Positions 34,141 to 42,681 of a stretch of 54,821 nucleotides of DNA are shown piece after piece (positions within the stretch are counted from its first letter, which is position 1; each line of letters opens with the position of its first letter). This DNA is from an uncultured Sulfolobales archaeon. GTDB lineage: Archaea > Thermoproteota > Thermoprotei_A > Sulfolobales > Desulfurococcaceae. The position numbers and the translations under genes were made by a program. The stretch lies in assembly GCA_938045475.1 (NCBI GenBank), contig CALIML010000002.1, positions 1-54,821 on the forward strand, read 5' to 3'. The notes beneath the pieces were generated by a model that saw only the letters and a list, made by a program, of their open reading frames with translations, had not been told where the DNA came from and did no database searches.

Positions 34141-34456
34141 AGCTTCAAGAACTCTCCCGCTCCGACTAGCGTTAATTTCCATAACGCTAGGCCCTCCTCC
34201 CTCATTTCATGGAGGGGTCTTCGAGGTGGGCGGTTGAAGACTCTAAATCTACTTCTTTAACCCACGCTCATTCGGGCCTAGCTCAACTCGCATAGGGCAC
34301 AGGCTTGAAGGCACCATCCAAGTTTGAGTTGTGAAAGTTTGTAAATTTAAGCTAAATAGAAACAGTTTCAAAGCCCGAGGTTTTATTATGGCTGTGCAGC
34401 CTTAATTTAGATCCATGGATGTTAGCAGGGTGTTTAGGTTTTAGGATGCTTCACTG
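34141..34456 (+). other. Intergenic region with a perfect 9-bp hairpin
   Basis: CTAGCGTTA (34166-34174) pairs perfectly with TAACGCTAG (34182-34190) around the 7-nt loop ATTTCCA, 25 nt after the UPF0201 stop. A second, weaker inverted repeat (CCCTCC with GGAGGG, about 34192-34217) follows. There is no U tract. The pair may stabilise the mRNA 3' end or form part of a small RNA. A/T-rich sequence TGTAAATTTAAGC near 34340-34360 is a plausible promoter for the next gene. Confidence 0.45.
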
Positions 34457-35680
34457 GTGGCGCTTATGCAGCTGGTCTTTGCATGCATCTACATGGGGTT
34501 ACTTAACGTCATTGAGTTGGTGCTCAACTTATTTGCAGTAGTAGTTCTTGGCGCAAGCGCCATTACCATAGGCTTGCTCAATGCCGTATGGACTCTAGCA
34601 TATATTCCCTCAGTATACGTAGCGTCAAAGCTTTCTAACAAGGGCTTCATAAAGGAATTGCTTACTTCATCAGTGGTCTTAATTACATCCTCAATAATTA
34701 TCTCAGCTAAGGCCTCTAGCATTGCTTACTTATCCATGGGTTTCGTTGCGCACTCAGCGTCTCTAGCTACCGCTAGGCTAGCAATAATGACTGCCCTACT
34801 AGAGGCTAACGACAGTTCTAAGTGGGGCAGCGTGAATAAAAGGTATGTTCAATTAATTGCATTAATTGAAGGAGCATTGCTCTTAGCTATCTCAAGCATA
34901 GGCTTTAAAGCGCTTTTAAATAAGCTGATGTTGCTAGCCTTTATCGCTAGCTTACTTGGAGTAACTACTTTAGCTACAGCTCCAAAGACTTTGCTGCCTA
35001 TTGAGAGAACGCTAGCTAGGTTGGAGAAGACTCTTCACAGAATCCTGCTGCCAGCAAGAGCTATTACAGCCCTCGGGTATCAAAGCCTCTACACTCCTAC
35101 AGGTTACTACATATTCCAAAGGATTTGGAGCATGGAGGCTGAAGTAAGCCTAGCTCCAATAGCTCTCTCACTAGTCAGCTTAAGGATCAGCAATGAATAC
35201 TTGTTTACTCCACTCCCATACTTCCTCCTAAGAGTACTTAACTTAGGAATCGATGGAGCGCTAGCTATCTATGGATCAGCTAAAGTAATTGCCTCCACAG
35301 CCTTAAGCGCCGTGCCTACAGACCCCTCAGGGAGGAGTAAAGCCGTATTGGTAGCTCTACTGGCTATAAGAGCTGCTTCAGCAACAGCACTGCTGTGCCT
35401 TGGGCCAAGTTCAGTGATGCTCTCCATTTCAATAACGTTGATATATTTAACCAACGTGTTTATAGATATGGCGATATACATAGCCTTTGTAAACGCTACT
35501 GCGGGCTATAGAACAGCGATGTACACTGTGCTTAGCGAAGTAGCTAGCTTGGCGGGCGCAACTACTTCAGGGTACATTTTTGCCTTTACAGGTCCGCTGG
35601 GCGTTTTAACGGCAATACTGTTGCTGACGGTAGTTATGGCAATCACTGCTCAACGCGCAGCCCCCACTTCTAAGCTTTAA
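34457..35680 (+). CDS. MFS-like multi-pass membrane transporter
   Basis: A 407-residue protein that is hydrophobic throughout, with about 11-12 membrane segments (for example ALMQLVFACIYMGLLNVIEL and the C-terminal FTGPLGVLTAILLLTVVMAI). The layout of two six-helix halves and the segment SVYVASKLSNKGFIKE between helices 2 and 3 suggest the major facilitator superfamily. The substrate cannot be predicted. The GTG start was chosen because the frame upstream is closed. It appears to be monocistronic. Confidence 0.7.
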   Translation: MALMQLVFACIYMGLLNVIELVLNLFAVVVLGASAITIGLLNAVWTLAYIPSVYVASKLSNKGFIKELLTSSVVLITSSIIISAKASSIAYLSMGFVAHSASLATARLAIMTALLEANDSSKWGSVNKRYVQLIALIEGALLLAISSIGFKALLNKLMLLAFIASLLGVTTLATAPKTLLPIERTLARLEKTLHRILLPARAITALGYQSLYTPTGYYIFQRIWSMEAEVSLAPIALSLVSLRISNEYLFTPLPYFLLRVLNLGIDGALAIYGSAKVIASTALSAVPTDPSGRSKAVLVALLAIRAASATALLCLGPSSVMLSISITLIYLTNVFIDMAIYIAFVNATAGYRTAMYTVLSEVASLAGATTSGYIFAFTGPLGVLTAILLLTVVMAITAQRAAPTSKL

Positions 35681-36399
35681 CGCTTTGCAGCAGCTTTAAA
35701 CTCGGTGAAAGCACGCAGAGATCCGGCTCAATTCATTGTAGGCAAAGTGCGGAGTCAGCATCTAGAGAAGACGACTGTAGGCGGCTTATGCAAAGCATTC
35801 TTCAATAAGCCGAGATTCCTTTTCAGTTTAAATCACACCACGTCTCTGAGCAACACTGCCCACTAGATTACGGTTAGACTCAATGCTGAAAACGCCGTGG
35901 CACTTGCTTCAAAAAGAGGGAGGTATTGTCAGTGCACAGTCTTCGCTAAAAGTCTTATTGATGATGAGGTTCAATAATGGAGATTGCTTTTCCGCTCTGA
36001 AAACATCGACCTCCGGGCATTTATGGAAGCGCTTCAGTAGGGCGCTTTCAGCCATCCCCACTCAGGGTGCCTCCCTACTAAGCCTCATCACACTTAGCTA
36101 TAAGCCGCTGGCACTCTCTATAGACTGCAGGCTTTTAAACTTAAGAATTCTCGAATAGCTATGGCCGACAGCTATGTAGATTGATTTCCGAGGCTAAGGC
36201 TGTTTCGCTAAGTACGAAATGAGTTGGAGTAAGCAGCGGGTTTTACTGCGTTGCCTTGATGAATACTTGAATCAGGTTCGCCGACCATCTTCACAGCTCT
36301 GCAGCTCTGTCTCGGGTTCCCTCATCACTCTCCTAAAGTATTTATCTCAGGGCTTAATAACATTACTTACAGTGTCCCAGACTTATTGGTGTATATGGC
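35681..36399 (+). other. 719-nt region with possible decayed coding sequence
   Basis: No intact gene is convincing. The frame that continues past the transporter stop reads like protein in pieces: RFAAALNSVKARRDPAQ, then ITVRLNAENAVALASKRGRY, then WRLLFRSENIDLRAFMEALQ. It is broken by TAG (35864), TAA (35975) and TAG (36038). I cannot name a parent family. It may be a pseudogene or a chance low-stop frame. The right end (about 36335-36360) has A/T-rich stretches that may be the promoter of the next gene. Confidence 0.3.
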
Positions 36400-38931
36400 T
36401 TGGATGTAAATGCGATAATAATGGCTGGTGGAGAAGGCACTAGGCTTCGGCCTCTTACAGTCAATAGACCTAAGCCCATGGTACCCCTATTCAATAAGCC
36501 TCTCCTGGAGTACATAGTTGAACACTTGAAGAGCTTTAATGTAAATAGAATTGGGTTCACACTACACTACTTGCCTAGCACAGTCATCGACTACTTCGGC
36601 GATGGCTCTAAGTGGGGTCTAGAGATCGTCTACAGCGTTGAGGAGAAGCCTCTTGGAACAGCTGGTGGAGTGAGAAAGCTCTACGATGAATTGGGCTCTG
36701 ACTCCACAGTGATAGTCTTCAGCGGCGATCTGTTTACAAACATAGATTTGGAAAAAATGCTTAAGTACCATGAGGAGAAAGGCTCCGTATTCACTATAGC
36801 GTTAAGGAGGGCCCTTGATCCAACGCAATACGGCATAGCTCTCTTAAACTCCGATGGAAGGGTAGTGAGATTTCTCGAGAAGCCCAGTTGGGGTGAAGTG
36901 TTCAGCGACTTGATAAACATGGGGGTCTACATAGTTGAGCCAGAGGTTTTAAAGCTTATTCCAAGAAGCTTAGAGTACGATTTCTCAAAGAACTTAATTC
37001 CTGAGTTAATTGAAAGAGGTATGGAGGTGTATGGATTTAGAGCTGATGACTGCTATTGGAACGACATAGGCAGCTTTGAGCAGTATCGCGAAGTCCACTT
37101 AGATGTGCTCAGTGGAAAAGCCCCAGTGCCGAGGGAGGCTCTTGGAAGGGAGGTTAGTGAAGGAATTTATATTCAAGGAGAAGCAGATGTATCTGGAGAA
37201 GCCGATGTTTCACCGCCAGTAGTAATTGGTAGTGAAACAATCGTTAGAAAGGGCTGTAGAATAGGGCCTTTCTCAGTGATTGGATTAAACAATATCGTAG
37301 ACTACAACGCCGTTATTGAAAGAAGTATTTTATGGAATCACGTATACATAGGATCCTTTACTCAAGTAAATAGCGCTATAATTGGGGAAAAAGCTAGAGT
37401 GGAGAGCCACGCCTACATATGTGAGGACTGCATAATAGGTGATGAGACTGTTGTAGGGAAGGGATCCATTGTTAAGCCTGGAGTAAAGATTTGGCCTTCA
37501 AAAATAGTTGACCCATATACAACTGTTTCAACAAGCCTTAAGTGGGGGATCAGGTGGTATAGGAACTTGGTGGATCCATGGGGTATTACTGGCTTAGCAA
37601 ACATAGAGATTACCTCTGAGCATGCAGCTAAAATAGGTTTGGCTGTAGGCTCATGGGTTAAAGGTGGAAGCAGAGTTGCCGTAGCCTACGATAACTACTC
37701 TACTTCGAGGGCGGTGGCATATGCAATAATATCGGGTCTATTGTCGGCGGGAGTTAGAGTTGAGGAACTTGGATTAACGCCTCTTCCAGTATTAGCCAAC
37801 CACATAGCTAGTAGAAGGGCTGATGCAGGAATAATAGTGTCGACACTAACTTATGAACCAGCTAGAGTTAGAGTAAAGATTTTTGATAGAAGTGGGCTAT
37901 TCATTGGAAGCAGTGATGCTAGAGCTATAGAGGCAGCGTTCTTCAAGGAGTCTTATAGGAGGGTTACTGCAAGTGAGACAGGCGTGTTAACAGTATTGAG
38001 AGGCCACATGAATTACTACATAGAGCTGCTTGTTGGGGAAATCAATGGAGAATTAGTCAGGAGGGCTGGAAAGTTCTTAGTCGACTGCCTTTATGGAACT
38101 GTGGCTCAACCACTGACAGCTATAGCTAATGAACTTAATGCGCAAGCATTCTTCGTAAACTGCCGTGAAGAGAGCCCAGTGCTGCCTCCAGAGGAGGCTC
38201 CATTAAATACTTCAGTGGAATTCTCAACAAGAGTAGTTCCATCAATGAACTTAGCTGCTGGCTTCATATTCGATAGCGATGGGGATAAGCTCTTAGTGAT
38301 AGATGATCTTGGAAGATCAATTAATTCAGAAGTGGTAGCCATAGTAATAGCTAAAGCTATATTGGAGGAGAAGGGGGGTGGTACAGTAATTATACCGGAA
38401 ACAGCCTCCGTAATTCTTGAGAAGTACATTAATGAGCTTGGTGGGAAAACAGTTAGAGCAGGCCTTGGGCTAAGGGGTGTAGCTGACGCCATTAGAAGGT
38501 ATGGCAATGTTGTATTAGCAGTGGATGATAGAGGGGGGTTCATATATCCATGGCTACACCCAGGTCCTGATGCAATATACACATCTCTTAAAATCCTTGA
38601 GTACATAGGTGGTAAGAGAGTAAAGCTGAGTGAATTAGTGAATGAAATACCTGAGCCATATAGAGAGAGGGTGAGAATTCACGTCCCATACAACCATAGG
38701 GGGGTATTCATGAGAACGCTCTTCAACGAGCTTAAGGGAAAGGAGGTGGAATCAATAGATGGAATTAAAGTAATTGAGGAAGGTATTGGGTGGGCTTACA
38801 TAAGGCCTCTTCCAAGCGAGCCCATAGTAGAAATAATGGTTGAGGGAGCGAGTTCTGAGAAAAAAGAGAAAATGCTTAAAATGATCTTGAGTTTAATCGA
38901 AGAAGTTAAGAAGAGAGCTGTGGAGAAGTAA
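36400..38931 (+). CDS. Sugar-1-phosphate nucleotidyltransferase fused to a degenerate phosphomannomutase domain
   Basis: Residues 1-235 are an NTP-transferase: MAGGEGTRLRPLT at 8-20, RPKPMVP, then GDL and WNDIG. It probably makes GDP-mannose or a related NDP-sugar. Residues ~240-370 are left-handed beta-helix repeats (VVIGSETIVRKGCRIGPFSV, then GDETVVGKGSIVKPG). Residues ~385-843 have the phosphohexomutase fold, but the catalytic TASHNP loop is replaced by VSTLTYEP at 480-487, so the phospho-serine is missing. The metal loop survives in part (DSDGDK, 625-630), the sugar loop GEESGH reads VDDRGG, and RPSGTEP reads RPLPSEP. The mutase half is therefore probably regulatory or structural. The start is TTG at 36400. 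Confidence 0.88.
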   Translation: MDVNAIIMAGGEGTRLRPLTVNRPKPMVPLFNKPLLEYIVEHLKSFNVNRIGFTLHYLPSTVIDYFGDGSKWGLEIVYSVEEKPLGTAGGVRKLYDELGSDSTVIVFSGDLFTNIDLEKMLKYHEEKGSVFTIALRRALDPTQYGIALLNSDGRVVRFLEKPSWGEVFSDLINMGVYIVEPEVLKLIPRSLEYDFSKNLIPELIERGMEVYGFRADDCYWNDIGSFEQYREVHLDVLSGKAPVPREALGREVSEGIYIQGEADVSGEADVSPPVVIGSETIVRKGCRIGPFSVIGLNNIVDYNAVIERSILWNHVYIGSFTQVNSAIIGEKARVESHAYICEDCIIGDETVVGKGSIVKPGVKIWPSKIVDPYTTVSTSLKWGIRWYRNLVDPWGITGLANIEITSEHAAKIGLAVGSWVKGGSRVAVAYDNYSTSRAVAYAIISGLLSAGVRVEELGLTPLPVLANHIASRRADAGIIVSTLTYEPARVRVKIFDRSGLFIGSSDARAIEAAFFKESYRRVTASETGVLTVLRGHMNYYIELLVGEINGELVRRAGKFLVDCLYGTVAQPLTAIANELNAQAFFVNCREESPVLPPEEAPLNTSVEFSTRVVPSMNLAAGFIFDSDGDKLLVIDDLGRSINSEVVAIVIAKAILEEKGGGTVIIPETASVILEKYINELGGKTVRAGLGLRGVADAIRRYGNVVLAVDDRGGFIYPWLHPGPDAIYTSLKILEYIGGKRVKLSELVNEIPEPYRERVRIHVPYNHRGVFMRTLFNELKGKEVESIDGIKVIEEGIGWAYIRPLPSEPIVEIMVEGASSEKKEKMLKMILSLIEEVKKRAVEK

Positions 38932-38962
38932 GTGATGAAGTCTAGGAGTTACTGCAGGTTCT

Positions 38963-38996
38963 GAGCTACGTAGTCTTCCATGGACTTACGTAGCTC
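38963..38996 (+). terminator. Long hairpin after the nucleotidyltransferase gene
   Basis: GAGCTACGTA (38963-38972) pairs with TACGTAGCTC (38987-38996), and the stem extends inward by GTC/GAC with one bulged T, leaving the loop TTCCATG. It lies 31 nt after the stop codon. It lacks a clean U run, so it may be an mRNA 3'-end structure, a terminator aid or an operator. The rest of 38932-39217 holds nothing I can identify. Confidence 0.45.
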
Positions 38997-39217
38997 TTGG
39001 GATTCACTAACCATCTCCCTCCTCAAGTAAGCCTCCTCGATCCCCTTTCCCCCACGCAATGATCCTCTAAATCATGTCTGTCGCTTTCTGCGAGAACAGT
39101 CTATAGGATTCTAGAAAACCCTAACATCATAGTTATGCTTCATACTGTAAGCCCTAACTTGATATAAGAGTTGTTTGACGCCGCTGAGAAACCGTTCTTC
39201 GCATTCATTAACTATAG

Positions 39218-40093
39218 TTAAGGAGGAGCTTTTGGCTCCACGTGAACTGTCGACTCCCACCCCAGTACTTCCTTAATCCTCTTCTCAACATTTGAAGCAA
39301 TAGCGTGCGCTTCATGTAGAGGCATAGTAGGGTCTAATCTTATGTGAAGCGATACTTCAACGTGGTCCCCGTATTTATGTACGTGTACGTGGTGGACATC
39401 GCTGATCCTTGGGTTCACAGAGTGCACTAATTCCTCCAGTTTTTTAACCTCATCTCTAGACGGTGCTCTCCCCAGCAGTTCCGTAGTTCTTTCAAAAACT
39501 ATTGCAATGCCTGTGTAAGTTACTAAGGCTGATGTGATGAAGCCTAGTACGCTGTCCAGCCACCAAAACGAAGACCCGAGGTATATCGCTATAGCTATAA
39601 GTGCAGAAGCTATTGCATCGCTTCTGTGATGCCACGCATCAGCCCTTATGGAGGGTGCGTTAATTTTTTTAGCTAGTTTAAAAGCCCATAGGGCCAGGGC
39701 TTCCTTCGCTATAGCCGACAGGGCTAAGACTACAACGAGTTGTGTGCTATACACCAGCGGTTCCCTTGAAACCAGCTTGCCGTAGCTTCTCTGCAGGAAT
39801 TCGAGTCCAATCACTATGAGCATAGATCCTATAACTATTGTAGCTATTGCCTCAGCTCTTTCATGGCCGAAAGGGTGCTCCTTGTCTGCGGGTTTATCTC
39901 TAACCCAAAAACCCACAATGACTACTATGGAAGTTAAAGAATCTGAAAGCGTGTGAATAGAATCTGCTACAACAGCTATAGAGTTATACATAGCTCCAAA
40001 GAAGTACTTAGCGCTGAATAAAACACTGTTTAAAACCGTTGATGCAACACCCTCTAGATATCCAACACTTCTCCTACTAAGCTTCAATGACAT
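39218..40093 (-). CDS. Cation diffusion facilitator family metal transporter
   Basis: A CDF (Zn/Co/Fe/Mn efflux) transporter with six membrane helices. Metal-site motifs are VADSIHTLSDS in helix 2 and AWHHRSDAIAS in helix 5. The cytosolic C-terminal ferredoxin-like domain includes HHVHVHKYGDHVEVSLHIRLD. The length of 291 aa is normal. The metal cannot be assigned with confidence. A TATA-like GGTTTTAAATTTAT lies on the minus strand at 40161-40174. Confidence 0.92.
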   Translation of the reverse strand: MSLKLSRRSVGYLEGVASTVLNSVLFSAKYFFGAMYNSIAVVADSIHTLSDSLTSIVVIVGFWVRDKPADKEHPFGHERAEAIATIVIGSMLIVIGLEFLQRSYGKLVSREPLVYSTQLVVVLALSAIAKEALALWAFKLAKKINAPSIRADAWHHRSDAIASALIAIAIYLGSSFWWLDSVLGFITSALVTYTGIAIVFERTTELLGRAPSRDEVKKLEELVHSVNPRISDVHHVHVHKYGDHVEVSLHIRLDPTMPLHEAHAIASNVEKRIKEVLGWESTVHVEPKAPP

Positions 40094-40189
40094 ACTGGAA
40101 GCACCGCATCATTTAACTTGTGGAATTCCTTATACTCCTCTACAGACACCTCTGCACTCAATAAATTTAAAACCTTGCCTTAGATTACA

Positions 40190-40345
40190 ACTACATATAA
40201 TAACGAAAACTTTTCCCCAATGTTTAGTTTGTAGATGACGTGTTCCTATTAGCGGGGGTTGGCTCCACCCGCTGGATCACTTGCTTCGCTAACTGAGTGT
40301 GGAGTCAAGCAGAGCCCAACGCTACAGAGCTCCCATCTGTAGATG
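40190..40345 (+). ncRNA. Possible structured non-coding transcript upstream of rpl10e
   Basis: The 40094-40542 gap has no convincing gene. It does have a plus-strand TATA-like CATATAATAA (about 40194-40203) followed by a row of hairpins. These are AGCGGG/CCCGCT (40251-40256 with 40268-40273), TGCTT/AAGCA (about 40280-40310) and a perfect CTACAGA/TCTGTAG with a 7-nt loop (40322-40342). The layout would fit a small RNA starting near 40225. No known RNA family is recognised, and chance structure is possible. Confidence 0.25.
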
Positions 40346-40542
40346 CCCCATCGCATAGCAGGTCATCAGTCCCATGCTCAATTAAAAATACTCAGTATCA
40401 TTATATAAGGCATAGCGCCTCCACGGTTCATGGTGCTTCAACTCCTTTAGTTTCGCAAAGACTTTGCTCTCTCCCCAATGGCGTGGGTCAGTGGAAAAGT
40501 ATATAGCCTTAGTAGTGATTCTAAGTGAAGCAGGTGTTTAAA

Positions 40543-41067
40543 ATGCCTCTAAGGCCGGGGAGATGCTATAGGCATTTCAGTGGACCGCCGTACACTAGGA
40601 AGGAGTACATACCTGGAGCTCCTCATCCAAAGATAACTAAGTTCACTATGGGTAACTTAAGCAATGACTACGATTACGTGCTTGAATTAACAGTCAGCGA
40701 GGCTGGTCAAATAAGGCATAACGCACTTGAAGCTGCACGCGTAATCGCTAACAAGTACTTGTCGACTGAAGTGGGTGACTTAAACTTCCTGATGAAGGTT
40801 AGAATATATCCACACCACGTGCTTAGGGAGAATAAAATGATGGCTTTTGCAGGAGCTGATAGGCTTCAGGATGGAATGAGGCTTTCATTCGGTAAACCAA
40901 TTGGGCTAGCTGCAAGAGTGTATCCAGGAGATGTAGTTATTGAAGTAAGAGTGAAGAAGGATGCGGTGTTGAAAGCTAAAGAGGCGCTTAGGAGAGCAGC
41001 GTCAAAACTCTCAGTACCGACTCAAATAGTTGTAAAGGCTCTTAAGCCCCAGCCACAGTCTACTTAA
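40543..41067 (+). CDS. rpl10e: Ribosomal protein L10e (uL16)
   Basis: Large-subunit protein near the A-site tRNA. The N-terminus [12 protein letters not shown] and the core [33 protein letters not shown] and [15 protein letters not shown] are diagnostic. ATG 40543 is the natural start (174 aa); an upstream in-frame GTG at 40525 would add six residues. AGGTG lies 8 nt before the ATG, and a TATA-like AAGTATATAG lies about 40 nt upstream. Confidence 0.97.
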   Translation: MPLRPGRCYRHFSGPPYTRKEYIPGAPHPKITKFTMGNLSNDYDYVLELTVSEAGQIRHNALEAARVIANKYLSTEVGDLNFLMKVRIYPHHVLRENKMMAFAGADRLQDGMRLSFGKPIGLAARVYPGDVVIEVRVKKDAVLKAKEALRRAASKLSVPTQIVVKALKPQPQST

Positions 41068-41200
41068 GTTTCTACTTAATTTTCGCGTTTAAACGACGGC
41101 TCTTAATCGCTCCCTCCCTCAACAATACTCTACGGCTTATTGAGGAAGCGCGTGGATTCAAATTGCTTTATAAACTGCATAGAACTACTCTTAATAAGTA

Positions 41201-42574
41201 ATGTTAGAGCTGATTGTATTGAGCATGCTTCCTATACCTACTGATAGAGGGGGCAGAAGCCCCATAACTTACGCATTAATAGTAGTCAATGTCGCCATAT
41301 ACTTGGTTACAAGCTATAGCAATGCATTTCTTCAGGTGAGTAATCAATGGCTCGACTTCGGCTCCTTTATACCTGTTACACTAGTTGAGACAAGCCAGCT
41401 ATACAGGCTTTTCACAAGCATGTTTATGCATGCGGATGTATTCCACATTTTCTTCAACATGTACTTCCTCTACATTTTCGGAAAGGAAGTTGAGGTAACG
41501 ATGGGTTCACTAAGGTATTTGGCTCTATACATTGCTTCAGGCATATCAGCATCCATATTCCATACAGCATTCGCCCTCATTAGAGGACCCGTAGACCTCT
41601 TTATTCCAGCAATAGGTGCTTCAGGCGCTATAAGTGGTGTTCTAGGAGCTTACTTAATGCTTTACCCCCAGAAACGCCTAGGACTATGCTGGTTCCTATT
41701 CCTAATACCGTGGTGTTTTACAACTACCGCCGGCTTCTTCCTAATATTCTGGTTTGCTACTCAAGTAATCTATGGGTACATGAGGCTTGGCGGAACAGCG
41801 TTTTTCGCTCATGCAGGCGGGTTTGCAGCTGGCACACTCTTACTCTATACATTGGCTCCGCGGTGGCTGCGTGGAGGGGAGCGCGCAGTTGCCTGGGATC
41901 CATGGAGTTCGTCCTACGTATATGTGAGGAAGAGGGGGTTAGGGCCTGTGTGGAAGGGCTTATTAGTAGCTCTATTGCTAGCTCTTCTCGCAGGCTCGGC
42001 TTATAGCTACGTAGTGGCGGAAGACATTCGATCACCGGTATATGTCTACAGTATTGAGACTCGTAGAGGCGGTAAAATAGATTCAGATACCGCGATTTAC
42101 TGTACAGCCGGCAGCTTAATACTTCAGCCTTCAAGCGATAACCCTAGGATAGCTTTCAACAGATTGTATTGGTCCGGCCTACTGACTGGGGTAAGCCTAT
42201 CCGGCAGCTTAATCAAGGGCTCCAGAGGCCCTATACCAGTGGATGAGGCATGGATTATAAACGCTCTTGTAGAAGGAGTACAGGTGAAGATATACCTTAG
42301 TCTAAGCGGACTTATTGAATATGATGATGCTGGAGTACTCAAGTACCTTAACGGCTCTCTAACTACTGATGTAGTGAACATATTCTTCCTAGGATTTACT
42401 ACGCGCATTGAGAAGGGCGATAGAATAACCATGGATGTTCTAGTGGAAGTTCAATCAATTTACAGCAATATAGGGGATAATGTTGTGAGGCCTGCTGCAA
42501 TTGCATCAGCTCTAATCCTGTTTCCGGCAACACTTATTGTTTTTAAAAAAGATCGAGAGATAGCTCTTACTTAA
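41201..42574 (+). CDS. Rhomboid family intramembrane serine protease with extra C-terminal domain
   Basis: A six-helix rhomboid core occupies residues ~20-225. It contains the helix-2 motif FHIFFNMYFLYIFG, the catalytic serine in IGASGAISG and the catalytic histidine in FAHAGGFAAG. After a linker there is another membrane helix (KGLLVALLLALLAGSAYSYV), a beta-rich extracytoplasmic domain of about 150 residues and a final helix (PAAIASALILFPATLIVF). The extension is absent from minimal rhomboids and could present or select substrates. A TATA-like GCTTTATAAACTGC lies 25-38 nt before the ATG, indicating a leaderless message. Confidence 0.88.
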   Translation: MLELIVLSMLPIPTDRGGRSPITYALIVVNVAIYLVTSYSNAFLQVSNQWLDFGSFIPVTLVETSQLYRLFTSMFMHADVFHIFFNMYFLYIFGKEVEVTMGSLRYLALYIASGISASIFHTAFALIRGPVDLFIPAIGASGAISGVLGAYLMLYPQKRLGLCWFLFLIPWCFTTTAGFFLIFWFATQVIYGYMRLGGTAFFAHAGGFAAGTLLLYTLAPRWLRGGERAVAWDPWSSSYVYVRKRGLGPVWKGLLVALLLALLAGSAYSYVVAEDIRSPVYVYSIETRRGGKIDSDTAIYCTAGSLILQPSSDNPRIAFNRLYWSGLLTGVSLSGSLIKGSRGPIPVDEAWIINALVEGVQVKIYLSLSGLIEYDDAGVLKYLNGSLTTDVVNIFFLGFTTRIEKGDRITMDVLVEVQSIYSNIGDNVVRPAAIASALILFPATLIVFKKDREIALT

Positions 42575-42681
42575 CCTACTCAAAGCATTCCCTATAGCGC
42601 GCATTTGAGGGAAAACGCATTATTTAATAGCTTAAACTACGCGTCTGCTTAGCTAGCAGAGAGTTAGAGTGCGGTGGTTTA

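Noticed and set aside
36219-36443. A 74-aa frame just upstream of the nucleotidyltransferase gene.
   Set aside because: Its end overlaps the GGEGTRLRP-coding region in another frame, and the sequence has no recognisable fold or ribosome site.
40255-40285. A stretch resembling the 3' tail of 16S rRNA (GCTGGATCACTT).
   Set aside because: The similarity is limited to about 10 bases; no other rRNA helix is present.
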